NCBI GenBank assembly: GCA_040403095.1
Contig: JBBALI010000018.1
Span: 7,938-71,937, forward strand
DNA: 64,000 bases
Reading direction: 5' to 3'
From: JAQVCM01 sp040403095
GTDB taxonomy: Bacteria > Bacteroidota > Bacteroidia > Flavobacteriales_D > Crocinitomicaceae
The notes beneath the pieces were generated by a model. The model did not search any database. It saw only the letters and a list, made by a program, of their open reading frames with translations, and was not told the DNA's origin. Position 1 is the stretch's first letter. Every line of letters starts with the position of its first letter. Below, piece after piece: positions 52,633-61,133 of this stretch. A program made the translations under genes and the position numbers.

Positions 52633-54996
52633 ATGAAAAATTCGTTCGTCCAAACAAAAATCACAGGAATTATCTTAATTCTTGTCATGAATTTATTTAC
52701 TTCAAATCTCAAAGCACAAACGAATAATACCAGGCGACAAGTTGTTTTACAGGGTTTTTGGTGGGACTATTGGAACAATAATTATCCGAATGGCTGGTCT
52801 AATTACATTGTAGAAATTGCTCCAAGATTAAAATCCTTGGGAATTGACGCAGTGTGGATCCCGCCAACAATAAAAAATACTGGAACAAACAGCGTTGGAT
52901 ACGCACCTTTCGACCATTACGATTTGGGAGATAAATACCAAAAAGGAAATGTAAAAACCAGAATGGGTGACAAAGATGAATTGCTTAGAATGGTTGCGGT
53001 TTTAAAGGCAAATGGAATTGATGTTATTCAAGACATCGTTTTGAATCATGTTACCGGGGCTGGCTCATCCGCTGGCGCTGGTGGTCAAGATGTAAGCGCT
53101 ATGGATGATGGAAGTACCAACAAATATAAAAATTTTAGATACGCATGTTTTGAAACTCCTGCAACTACAGAAACCAGCGTTGAATATTTAAACAGAAAGG
53201 GTAGATTTCCTAAAAATTGGACTAATTTTTATCCAAATGCAGGCAATCCTTGTTGCACGAACCCAATTAATTCACCTTATTGGGGTCCAGATATTTCTTA
53301 TGAGTCATCTGCTTTTGGTACAAGTGGAAACGCGACTTACAATCCAAATCAAACTTCAAATTACATGCGTGACAACATGAGAAATTGGATGATTTGGTAC
53401 AAAAAACAAGTTGGTTGGGATGGAGTAAGATTAGATGCAGTAAAACATTTTCCGAGTAATGTAGCGGAAGATTATTTGTGGAATATTCAATTTGGCTCAC
53501 TTTGGGCAAATGGTGGCGAAGACATGTTCGCTGTTGGAGAATGGGTCGGTGGTACAAGCGAGCTAGACACATGGGTTTCAGATGTACAAAGTAGAGCAGG
53601 AACCTTTGATTTCGGTTTAAGAAATGCCCTTGCTGGAATTGTTTCTGGCAATGGTGGATTTGATTTGGGCACAGTTCCAAGTTATCAGCAACAAAATCGT
53701 TACAAAACAGTTCCTTTTGTAAACAATCATGATACTTTCAGACCAGAAAAAGATGCGGATGGGAACTACATTGGCTGGGACACTGGAAATGAACTAGCAC
53801 CTCATGTTGAACCAAATGATGGTCGAAAAAGTGTGGTTCACGCCATTATATTAGCAGTTGATGGGGCACCTCAAATTTTCTTTGAAGATTTGTTCAATAT
53901 TGGTTATTTGAGTAATCGTTTAAGCCATTCTCCTTCGAATGCAACAGAATTACCTGTTTACAGCGACATGGAAAATTTGCTTTGGTGTCACCAAAATTTA
54001 CATTTCAAAGAAGGAAATTACTTAGTGAGATGGCAAGCTGGAGACGCATTGGTGATTGAAAGAGAAGGAAAAGCGTTGGTTGCTGTAAATGATCAATGGT
54101 CAACATGGCAAAATTTAGTTGGCGTTCAAACAGCTTGGAGCGATGGGACGATTTTGACAGATTATTCTGGTGCAAACGGAACAAATACAATTACCGTTTA
54201 CGGCGGTGGAAAAGTTGATATTGCCATTCCTCCATGCGACGGCTCTGCACTATTAGGAAGAAGAGGGTATTCCATTTGGGCACCTGCAGGAATCACGACA
54301 AATTATAATCAACCTAACAAAAGAATTACCCAAGAATGGGAAATGGCAAATGATTTGGGAGATCGACACAATTCCTCATTAAAACAAGGAGGAGCGCTTC
54401 CAACAAATAGTGATCAGTGCAGGGTTGTTGGAAAAATTTTCGTCAAAGCAGGCGAAAAAGTGAAATTAGAATTATATCCCGAAAACGCAAACAATTCAAT
54501 AACTGTTTTGTACGCTGACAAAGATTGTACTGTTTTTGATTCAATTTCTGCCGCTGGAACAATTGTTGATTCTATCATTCCTACATATAGCGGATGGTTG
54601 ACTGTGAAAATCAAAAATACGACAGCCACGCAAACAGGTCAAAAATGTTGGGTTAAATTGAATTATATGGCACCGGAAGTTGTGGATCCATCAGTGGTAA
54701 AAACAAATTGTGCTTGTGCAGTCTCATTTGCAAGTTTGGAAGAAAGTGAAATTTCGACGAGCAATATTTATCCAAATCCAACGAATGATATTTTGAATAT
54801 CACTTTTGAAAAAATCCTTTTGGAAAATCTCAAGATCAATTTCATTGGAATGGATGGCAGAATTTTGGACCATTTTGAATTGAATGGCGGAAATGATGCT
54901 TATCAATTGTCAACAGAAAAATTGAAACCAGGTGTTTATTTCATTGAAATGAATCAAGGAAATGCCACTTCGCGTCAGCAATTTGTAAAATTGTAA
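52633..54996 (+). CDS. T9SS-exported GH13 alpha-amylase
   Basis: 787 residues. Signal peptide ends near residue 29 (MNLFTSNLKA then Q). GH13 catalytic residues: nucleophile Asp about 268 in GVRLDAVKHF, acid/base Glu about 303 in AVGEWVGG, Asp about 367 in FVNNHDTFRP. The DYWNNNYPNGWSNY and GIDAVWIPPTIKNTG segments show an alpha-amylase of the GH13_5-like type. The C-terminal ~80 residues are a type A sorting domain (IYPNPTNDILNITF ... GVYFIEMNQG ... FVKL), so it acts extracellularly on starch or glycogen. Last gene of the kinase operon. Confidence 0.93.
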   Translation: MKNSFVQTKITGIILILVMNLFTSNLKAQTNNTRRQVVLQGFWWDYWNNNYPNGWSNYIVEIAPRLKSLGIDAVWIPPTIKNTGTNSVGYAPFDHYDLGDKYQKGNVKTRMGDKDELLRMVAVLKANGIDVIQDIVLNHVTGAGSSAGAGGQDVSAMDDGSTNKYKNFRYACFETPATTETSVEYLNRKGRFPKNWTNFYPNAGNPCCTNPINSPYWGPDISYESSAFGTSGNATYNPNQTSNYMRDNMRNWMIWYKKQVGWDGVRLDAVKHFPSNVAEDYLWNIQFGSLWANGGEDMFAVGEWVGGTSELDTWVSDVQSRAGTFDFGLRNALAGIVSGNGGFDLGTVPSYQQQNRYKTVPFVNNHDTFRPEKDADGNYIGWDTGNELAPHVEPNDGRKSVVHAIILAVDGAPQIFFEDLFNIGYLSNRLSHSPSNATELPVYSDMENLLWCHQNLHFKEGNYLVRWQAGDALVIEREGKALVAVNDQWSTWQNLVGVQTAWSDGTILTDYSGANGTNTITVYGGGKVDIAIPPCDGSALLGRRGYSIWAPAGITTNYNQPNKRITQEWEMANDLGDRHNSSLKQGGALPTNSDQCRVVGKIFVKAGEKVKLELYPENANNSITVLYADKDCTVFDSISAAGTIVDSIIPTYSGWLTVKIKNTTATQTGQKCWVKLNYMAPEVVDPSVVKTNCACAVSFASLEESEISTSNIYPNPTNDILNITFEKILLENLKINFIGMDGRILDHFELNGGNDAYQLSTEKLKPGVYFIEMNQGNATSRQQFVKL

Positions 54997-55110
54997 GTCC
55001 AAAATTTATTTGGCTTTTTCTAACAATTTCATTCACTCAAGCAAATCAAAATGAGTGAGAAAAATTGAATTTCCAGTACTTTAATTTATTGGTATTTTTT
55101 AACAAAAATA

Positions 55111-55133
55111 CTTAGTGTCAAATGTACACTTAC
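55111..55133. promoter_or_regulatory. Operator-like palindrome at the gapA promoter
   Basis: CTTAGTGT-CAAATGT-ACACTTAC, 57 nt before the gapA ATG, with a TATATTTG -7 element (55147-55154) 13 nt downstream of the site. Confidence 0.7.
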
Positions 55134-55189
55134 TGATTTAATATTGTATATTTGTTTAGAATACAAGTATCAATTTAAACAGTAACATT

Positions 55190-56188
55190 ATGAAAATTGG
55201 AATCAACGGTTTTGGACGAATTGGTCGATTGGCTTGCAGGGTTGCATCCATGAGAAACGATATAGAAATAGTAGCAATCAATGATTTGTTGGACATTGAT
55301 TACATCGCATACATGTTGAAATATGATTCAACTCACGGCCGATTTCAAGGCAAAGTTGAAGTCATTGAAAGCAAACTTTTCATCAACGACAAAGAAATTC
55401 GTGTCACTTCGGAAAAAAATCCAGAAAACCTAAAGTGGGATGAAGTTGGAGCTGAAATTATATTGGAATGTACTGGCTTATTTTTGACGCAAGAAGATGC
55501 TTCCAAGCACATCCATGCTGGCGCGAAAAAAGTAATCTTATCCGCTCCAGCAAAAGACGATACACCAACTTTTGTAATGGGCGTTAACCATTTAAATTTA
55601 AAAGCAGAACAAATAATTATTTCCAATGCATCCTGTACAATCAATTGTTTGGCACCAATTGCAAAAGTTCTAAATGACAATTTCGGAATTAAAGAAGGAT
55701 TAATGAGCACTATTCACGCCGTTACTGCAACACAAAAAACGGTTGACGGCCCTTCACACAAAGATTGGCGTGGTGGCCGTGGTGGATTTCAAAATATCAT
55801 TCCTTCATCCACGGGAGCAGCAAAAGCGGTGGCTTTGGTTATTCCTGCTTTGAAAGGAAAATTAACCGGAATGTCTTTTAGAGTTCCAGTAGCAGATGTT
55901 TCTGTAGTTGATTTAACCGTTAGATTAGAGAAAAGTGCCACTTATGAACAAATCTGTCAAGCAATGAAAAAAGCATCAGAAGGCGATTTAAAAGGAATAC
56001 TGGGCTACACTGAAGACGATGTTGTTTCATCCGATTTTATTTCAGATTCTCGAACCTCCATTTTTGACGCAAAAGCTGGAATTTCGTTAAATGAAAACTT
56101 TGTGAAAATAGTTAGTTGGTACGACAACGAGTGGGGATATTCGAATAAATTGATAGATTTAGCAGTTTATGCCTATCAAACAAAATAG
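55190..56188 (+). CDS. gapA: Type I glyceraldehyde-3-phosphate dehydrogenase
   Basis: 332 residues. NAD-binding GINGFGRIGRLACR, Asp after the second strand (INDLLDIDYIAYMLKYD) consistent with NAD+ preference, active-site Cys in ISNASCTINCLAPIAKVL, TATQKTVDGPSHKDWRGGRG and SSTGAAKAVALVIPALKGKLTGMSFRVPV. It oxidises glyceraldehyde-3-phosphate, one of the two products of KDPG cleavage, so it is the natural next step after zwf-edd-eda. It appears monocistronic, with its own operator and promoter, and a hairpin terminator follows. Confidence 0.96.
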   Translation: MKIGINGFGRIGRLACRVASMRNDIEIVAINDLLDIDYIAYMLKYDSTHGRFQGKVEVIESKLFINDKEIRVTSEKNPENLKWDEVGAEIILECTGLFLTQEDASKHIHAGAKKVILSAPAKDDTPTFVMGVNHLNLKAEQIIISNASCTINCLAPIAKVLNDNFGIKEGLMSTIHAVTATQKTVDGPSHKDWRGGRGGFQNIIPSSTGAAKAVALVIPALKGKLTGMSFRVPVADVSVVDLTVRLEKSATYEQICQAMKKASEGDLKGILGYTEDDVVSSDFISDSRTSIFDAKAGISLNENFVKIVSWYDNEWGYSNKLIDLAVYAYQTK

Positions 56189-56207
56189 AAACGTAAAATT
56201 TGACAAG

Positions 56208-56229
56208 CAGCTTCTTCGGAAGCTGTTTT
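56208..56229 (+). terminator. Terminator hairpin after gapA
   Basis: 7-bp stem (CAGCTTC / GAAGCTG) with a TTCG tetraloop and TTTT, 20 nt after the gapA stop. It overlaps the stop region of the convergent T9SS gene. Confidence 0.8.
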
Positions 56230-57380
56230 CATTTGACGAAATATTTCAATGTTTGCAGCGTTTCATTCGTTTGCAGATCAACTAAATGTATGAGATAAAT
56301 ACCAGAAGTAAAAGTTTGATCAAAACTTATTGAAATGCTTTCATTTTTCACTTCTACTTCGTTTTCAGCAATCATTTTTCCTAACAAGTCAAAAGTTTGG
56401 AGCTTTAAAAATTTTTGTTGGTTGAATTTAGCAGCTGCGATGCAGTCAATTTGATTTTCATTTCCTGAAAAACAATATAATTCCACTTCATTTCTTTCAG
56501 AACAATTCAAAAAAACAGGATCAAAATATTCAAAGTTCCCATTCAAATCATTTTGCCGAAGCCTGTAGTATGTATCTTCAATCATCGACTGATTGTCTGC
56601 TATAGAGTAGTATAATAACTGATTTGAATTTATTGCAGCTTTAATAGTTTTTACATCTATCCAATTTTTTCCGTCCATGGATTTCTCAACCACAAAGGAT
56701 TCTGAGCTGATTTCGCTTGCTGTAATCCAAGAAATCAATGCCCCATTCAAATTGCACGATGCTTTGAAGTCCAACAACTCAATCGGTAGCGCAACTGGAT
56801 TCGTTATTGTGAATTTTGCGATGTAATTACCCCCAGAATTAGAAATATACTTAGTCGTCCCACATCCACTTGCTGATGCATCATTGCCGTAATATTCAAT
56901 GTAAATTTCTATTGCGTAATTGCCCGCATTATATGTTGTTAAATCTACACCTGAAGAAAATACTGACCATTTTTGATCATTGCCACCACAGGGACCAATT
57001 CCATCGTTAAAAGTTGAACCCCCACAATTGGCTTTAAAAGGCAAAACAAAATCAGAAAAAACAGGAGAAGAGGGTCTGAAACCATCTAAATAAACGGTAT
57101 AATAAATTCTTCCACCACAAACATTTGACCAACTATCTTTCCAACTTTTAATCTCACCTCCTGACAATTTTAGTCCACCAGAATTTTTTACAAAAGAACC
57201 AAAATTAGCTCCATTAAAAACAAATGAGCAATTCGTATTGATACAATTTGCGCCAGAACCTGTCAAATTATAATTATTTGACGATGTTGTAGTTACAACA
57301 ACGGCTGATGCAAATTCACCAAAAGTCGCACAACTCAACTTAAATATAAAAAGAAAAAAAAGTAGTAGTGTAAATTTCAT
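56229..57380 (-). CDS. T9SS type A sorting-domain protein
   Basis: 383 residues from the ATG at 57380. Signal peptide (MKFTLLLFFLFIFKLSCA). The N-terminal half contains paired cysteines and aromatic, glycine-rich strands (GANCINTNCSFVFNGANFG, DGIGPCGGNDQKWSVF). The segment SWITASEISSESFVVEKSMDGKNW near residue 225 is the type of module often preceding sorting domains. The C-terminus is the type A domain (LQTFDLLGKMIAENE ... SGIYLIHLVDL ... KYFVK). Function unknown; surface adhesin or binding protein is a guess. It follows the large GH13 gene by 31 nt on the same strand. An upstream in-frame extension to 57458 overlaps that gene and is rejected. Confidence 0.8.
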   Translation of the reverse strand: MKFTLLLFFLFIFKLSCATFGEFASAVVVTTTSSNNYNLTGSGANCINTNCSFVFNGANFGSFVKNSGGLKLSGGEIKSWKDSWSNVCGGRIYYTVYLDGFRPSSPVFSDFVLPFKANCGGSTFNDGIGPCGGNDQKWSVFSSGVDLTTYNAGNYAIEIYIEYYGNDASASGCGTTKYISNSGGNYIAKFTITNPVALPIELLDFKASCNLNGALISWITASEISSESFVVEKSMDGKNWIDVKTIKAAINSNQLLYYSIADNQSMIEDTYYRLRQNDLNGNFEYFDPVFLNCSERNEVELYCFSGNENQIDCIAAAKFNQQKFLKLQTFDLLGKMIAENEVEVKNESISISFDQTFTSGIYLIHLVDLQTNETLQTLKYFVK

Positions 57381-57411
57381 AAAACAAAAGTTTAAGAAAT
57401 TATAATCCGTA

Positions 57412-60183
57412 TTATTCTTTAATAAAAATCTGGTTTGTAAATCCGTTGCTTGTTTCAACTAAAAGTAAATACGTTCCTCTATCAATTGCAGTAATATCTA
57501 CTTTCGAATTAAAAAGACCAGCATCTACGTTGGAAAGTTCTTTTTCTAAAACCAATTTTCCATTCAAGTCAATGACTTTCAAATTCACTCTTCCAGCATC
57601 TTTCAGATCAAATTGAACTTGAATTTCATTTGATGATGGATTTGGAAAAAGATTCATTTCAAAACTTTTTTCCAGTAATTCTTCTAAACTAACTGTGGAA
57701 AGAATAACAGGCTTTGTCAATTTTGTTGTAGTATAAACCCTGTACTCTGCAGGCTTCAAAGTGATTGACGTTGATGTTTGCGTCACTTGCAAACTGTCGC
57801 CCGTATAATATTCATACCACCATCCCTGTTGTGGAAAACTGACAGATGTAAGTGAATTTTGCACCGAAAAATTTCCCAGTACCACAGCATCCATTGTTGG
57901 ATGTGTATAAGTTAATCTTTTAACGTTTGAAGTCAAAGCATACTGCAATGTACCAGATTTAAAAACTTCATTTTGTGTTTTCAATTTGATCGTTGCGCTA
58001 TAGACATCATACAATTGTCTTCTATCATTTTGAAGGAAATAATTCCAAAGAATTGGTTTGTTACAAACCCTGCATCCAAAATCAATTGAATAATCGTATC
58101 CCAATTCTCCAAATTGCCAAATCATTTTTGGTCCTGGTGCAGTCAACAATAATACAGCTGCAGTTTGAGCTCTCAACAATGCAACTGGTAAATTATCTTT
58201 CACTGTATGCGCTAAATTTGAGACACTTCCAAACTCGACTGCTTCAAAAACACCACGCTCTTCATCATGACTTTCGATATAGGTGATCAAATTAGGGTCC
58301 GTCCAACCACGAGAAGTATAAATTCCGTTTGAAAAATTTGAACCACTTCCCTTCATAGCTTGGTGATACTCGTATGTTAAATTTCCCCAAAGCATCATTC
58401 CATAAGCAGAAAGTATTTTTTCTTCATTGTTGTCTGCCCAATGTTCCAAAATGATATAAGCTCCAGGATTTGTAGCCCAAATTGTATCAGCCATTCTTTT
58501 CAAAATGTCGATTCTGGTATTACTATATGATGCAGCGCTATTTACAAATCCTTTGGTATAATCAAATCTAAAACCATCAATGTGGAATTCATTCAACCAA
58601 TAATGATTAATTCTGTCAATGTAATTTTTAGTCGCTTGCGCTTCATGATTCAAGTCATATCCCCAGCAATATGGATCGTGCGGACAAATTGCATTGAACC
58701 ACGGATTATTTGCAGCAGTTCTATTGTTAGCTGCGTCCCAATACATATTTACCATTGGATTTTGTCCAAATGCATGATTTAGCGCAATGTCCATAATAAC
58801 CGCTATTCCCTTCTCGTGACAAATATCTACAAATGCTTTAAAATGCTCAGGCGTTCCATAATATTTATCTAGCGCCATGTGAAAGCTTGGATTGTAACCC
58901 CAACTTTCGTTGTTTTCAAATTCATTTATTGGCATCAATTCAATGGCATTGATTCCCATGTTTGCCAAATACTGAATTGTATCAGCCAATGTTTGATAAT
59001 CATGTGTTGCAATAAAATCACGAACCAATAATTCGTAAATGACCAATTCCCTGTTTTGAGGCTTTATAAAACCATCATTTTGCCAATTAAAAGAGGTACT
59101 ATTTGTTTTAAACAATGAAATAAAGCCTTCTGTTAATCCTGTTGGATAATCATATGGATCAGGATAATTCGCAGAAGGAATATTTCCGTCATTCGATTTA
59201 TCAGCAACCAACATTGAATATGGATCTGCCAATTTCATATTCCCATCAATATAAAATTGATAACCATACACTAAATCAGGGCTTAAACCCGAAATTTGCA
59301 ACCACCAAGTCTTTCCATCTACGGAACGATTCATGTGATTTGTTACACTAGGCGTCCAATCATTGAAATCTCCGATTACATAAACATTGTTTTTTTCAGG
59401 AGCAAAAAGTTGAATGAGAATCGTATTGTCATCAATTCTATTTAAACCATCAACGGTATTTGCAGGTGGATCAATGGCATTTACTGTTGGATTAACAACA
59501 TAAATTAAAGTATCTATAATAATCTCACTTCCATTATCCGCGATAAATTCAACTAAATGATCACCAGGAGTATTGGCTGTTAAAGTATAACTTAATTCAC
59601 TTGCATTATTTACAGAATTGATCAAAATTCCGTTGTCTTTCAGAGATAAATTTGCTGTTTGATTGGTTTTTCCTATAATGGGAAGTTGGTCGCCTAAGTT
59701 GACAACTGTATTTAAGGTAGGTTCAAATATTTTTGAGAGAAAACCAGCATTTGAAGGATAAACATCATAAAGAATATCGCCTCCGTCTGCATTTCTACCA
59801 ACAATAGTACCTGCTGCATTTCTAAATACAAAAGCTAATTTATTGACCACAGTTCCTATAGGATAACCGTAAAAAGTACTAATATCAATTGTAATTTGAT
59901 GTGTATTATTTCCGATACTCGTCATTGCTACATTGGCATCTGCTGTTCCCCAAACACCTTGAACAAATTGCCAATTGGTATTAGAAGTGCTGGTGCTTGT
60001 AATCAATCCCATGTGCGCATAAATGGTTGAAACACCACTTAGTGCCGCATTTCCTTCATCTGCTTTGTAGGTAATTGTAACTACATCACTCGCTGTTGGA
60101 AAAGCAGGTGAAACACTAATTACCTGTGCAGCAGCAGTAAAACTGAAGACAGAAAAACTCAATAGAAATAATAACTTTTTCAT
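57412..60183 (-). CDS. Large T9SS-exported GH13 enzyme with starch-binding-like N-terminal domains
   Basis: 923 residues from the ATG at 60183. Signal peptide (MKKLLFLLSFSVFSFTAAAQ). Residues 20-240 are Ig-like modules; residues ~250-335 (ILIQLFAPEKNNVYVIGDFNDW) resemble CBM48 as in branching enzymes and pullulanases. The GH13 barrel spans ~375-770: ELLVRDFIATHDYQTLADTIQYL, MDIALNHAFGQNP, nucleophile Asp about 541 in GFRFDYTKGF, acid/base Glu about 580 in ILEHWAD, Asp about 640 in IESHDEERG. The last ~85 residues are a type A sorting domain (LFPNPSSNEIQVQF). Likely extracellular and debranching or amylolytic; exact specificity cannot be read. Confidence 0.9.
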   Translation of the reverse strand: MKKLLFLLSFSVFSFTAAAQVISVSPAFPTASDVVTITYKADEGNAALSGVSTIYAHMGLITSTSTSNTNWQFVQGVWGTADANVAMTSIGNNTHQITIDISTFYGYPIGTVVNKLAFVFRNAAGTIVGRNADGGDILYDVYPSNAGFLSKIFEPTLNTVVNLGDQLPIIGKTNQTANLSLKDNGILINSVNNASELSYTLTANTPGDHLVEFIADNGSEIIIDTLIYVVNPTVNAIDPPANTVDGLNRIDDNTILIQLFAPEKNNVYVIGDFNDWTPSVTNHMNRSVDGKTWWLQISGLSPDLVYGYQFYIDGNMKLADPYSMLVADKSNDGNIPSANYPDPYDYPTGLTEGFISLFKTNSTSFNWQNDGFIKPQNRELVIYELLVRDFIATHDYQTLADTIQYLANMGINAIELMPINEFENNESWGYNPSFHMALDKYYGTPEHFKAFVDICHEKGIAVIMDIALNHAFGQNPMVNMYWDAANNRTAANNPWFNAICPHDPYCWGYDLNHEAQATKNYIDRINHYWLNEFHIDGFRFDYTKGFVNSAASYSNTRIDILKRMADTIWATNPGAYIILEHWADNNEEKILSAYGMMLWGNLTYEYHQAMKGSGSNFSNGIYTSRGWTDPNLITYIESHDEERGVFEAVEFGSVSNLAHTVKDNLPVALLRAQTAAVLLLTAPGPKMIWQFGELGYDYSIDFGCRVCNKPILWNYFLQNDRRQLYDVYSATIKLKTQNEVFKSGTLQYALTSNVKRLTYTHPTMDAVVLGNFSVQNSLTSVSFPQQGWWYEYYTGDSLQVTQTSTSITLKPAEYRVYTTTKLTKPVILSTVSLEELLEKSFEMNLFPNPSSNEIQVQFDLKDAGRVNLKVIDLNGKLVLEKELSNVDAGLFNSKVDITAIDRGTYLLLVETSNGFTNQIFIKE

Positions 60184-60230
60184 AATTGATAATTTTAAGG
60201 CTTTTAATCTCAAGGAAGATTTATTTTAGG

Positions 60231-60260
60231 AAAAAAAAGCCTAGGCAAAACCTAGGCTTT
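60231..60260 (-). terminator. Terminator after the SusE-like gene
   Basis: Minus-strand 10-bp perfect stem (AAAGCCTAGG / CCTAGGCTTT), 5-nt loop and eight T, 19 nt after the stop of the SusE-like gene. It could attenuate rather than end transcription into the large GH13 gene downstream. Confidence 0.92.
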
Positions 60261-60278
60261 CAATCAAAAAGATTCTAA

Positions 60279-60875
60279 TTACTTTTTAGAAATTTTTCCA
60301 GTTGTAACGTTGTTACCAACTTTAACTTGGTACATGTAGATACCTGCGTTTAAGTTTTCAGTGTTTACGTTAATTGTTTGTGCATTTTCAGTTTTAGAAG
60401 AAACTTGTTTTCCAGCTAAATCAAACAAAGTAACTGTAGCTTCATTTGCAGCATCAAATCTGAAATTTACAGACTCATTTGATGGATTTGGGTAAACTGA
60501 TAAATTCATGTTAGCTGAATTTTCAGAAATACTAGCTACATTCAATTGGAAATTGTAAACGCCAGTTGATTTAACAAAAGTTACTGTGTAATTTCCGTCA
60601 GCAGCAACAGGAATGTTAGCTCCATCTTGTGTTCCTGTTCCAGCAGGAAAGTCAACAGATCCCCAGTTGATTGTCCATCCACCATCTTGTCTAAATTTAG
60701 CATCAGCTGCCAATAAATCAATAGTCAAAGAATAATTCTCATCATCTGTTGTTGTCATTTGGACGTCAACTGACCAATCGTAAGGTGCAACTGAACTTCC
60801 AATTAAACCAACTCCTTGAGAAAAAGCGGTAGTTCCTAAAAACAACGCAGCACAAATAGTAAAGATTTTTTTCAT
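60279..60875 (-). CDS. SusE/F-like starch-binding domain protein with T9SS sorting domain
   Basis: 198 residues. Signal peptide (MKKIFTICAALFLGTTAFS). Residues ~20-115 form one SusE/SusF-type domain (DWSVDVQMTTTDDENYSLTI, FRQDGGWTINWGSVDFPAGT, GTQDGANIPVAADGNYTVTF), the fold that binds starch in Bacteroides surface lipoproteins. Residues ~120-198 are a type A sorting domain (LSVYPNPSNESVNF ... LNAGIYMYQVKVG ... KISKK). SusE/F are normally multi-domain lipoproteins, so a single domain sent through T9SS is unusual. A TTTTTG-N19-TACATTTA promoter and the shared palindrome (60912-60934) lie upstream. Confidence 0.85.
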   Translation of the reverse strand: MKKIFTICAALFLGTTAFSQGVGLIGSSVAPYDWSVDVQMTTTDDENYSLTIDLLAADAKFRQDGGWTINWGSVDFPAGTGTQDGANIPVAADGNYTVTFVKSTGVYNFQLNVASISENSANMNLSVYPNPSNESVNFRFDAANEATVTLFDLAGKQVSSKTENAQTINVNTENLNAGIYMYQVKVGNNVTTGKISKK

Positions 60876-60911
60876 AATTTTTTGATTAAATAATATTAAT
60901 AAAAAGTTTAA

Positions 60912-60934
60912 CTTAGTGTCAAAATGACCCTTAA
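60912..60934. promoter_or_regulatory. Operator-like palindrome at the SusE-like gene promoter
   Basis: CTTAGTGT-CAAAATG-ACCCTTAA. It directly follows the -7 element TACATTTA (60932-60939 on the minus strand) and overlaps the predicted start site, the same placement as in the cotH promoter. Confidence 0.65.
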
Positions 60935-61080
60935 ATGTAAATCAAATTTTAATACAAACAAAAATTTGACGCATTTTTTTCAACTTTTTTTTTACTCCTT
61001 TTTGTAAATCTCAATAAATTAAGGCATTTTGAAATATTCTATTTAGTCTGAAATATTTCAGAATTTACAAAAATTTGCGC

Positions 61081-61113
61081 AAAAAAAATCCCTCATTACA
61101 AATGAAGGATTTA
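61081..61113 (-). terminator. Terminator after the small lipoprotein gene
   Basis: Minus-strand stem of 12 bp with mismatches (AAATCCTTCATT / AATGAGGGATTT), 3-nt loop and eight T, 21 nt after the lipoprotein stop. Confidence 0.85.
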
Positions 61114-61133
61114 AAATATTTAAAATTTTTATC

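Noticed and set aside
53267..53680. A 137-codon frame antisense to the GH13 amylase
   Set aside because: The amylase carries all catalytic motifs; the antisense frame has none.
60279..60875. Classical multidomain SusE lipoprotein
   Set aside because: There is no lipobox, only one SusE/F-like domain, and the C-terminus is a T9SS sorting domain.
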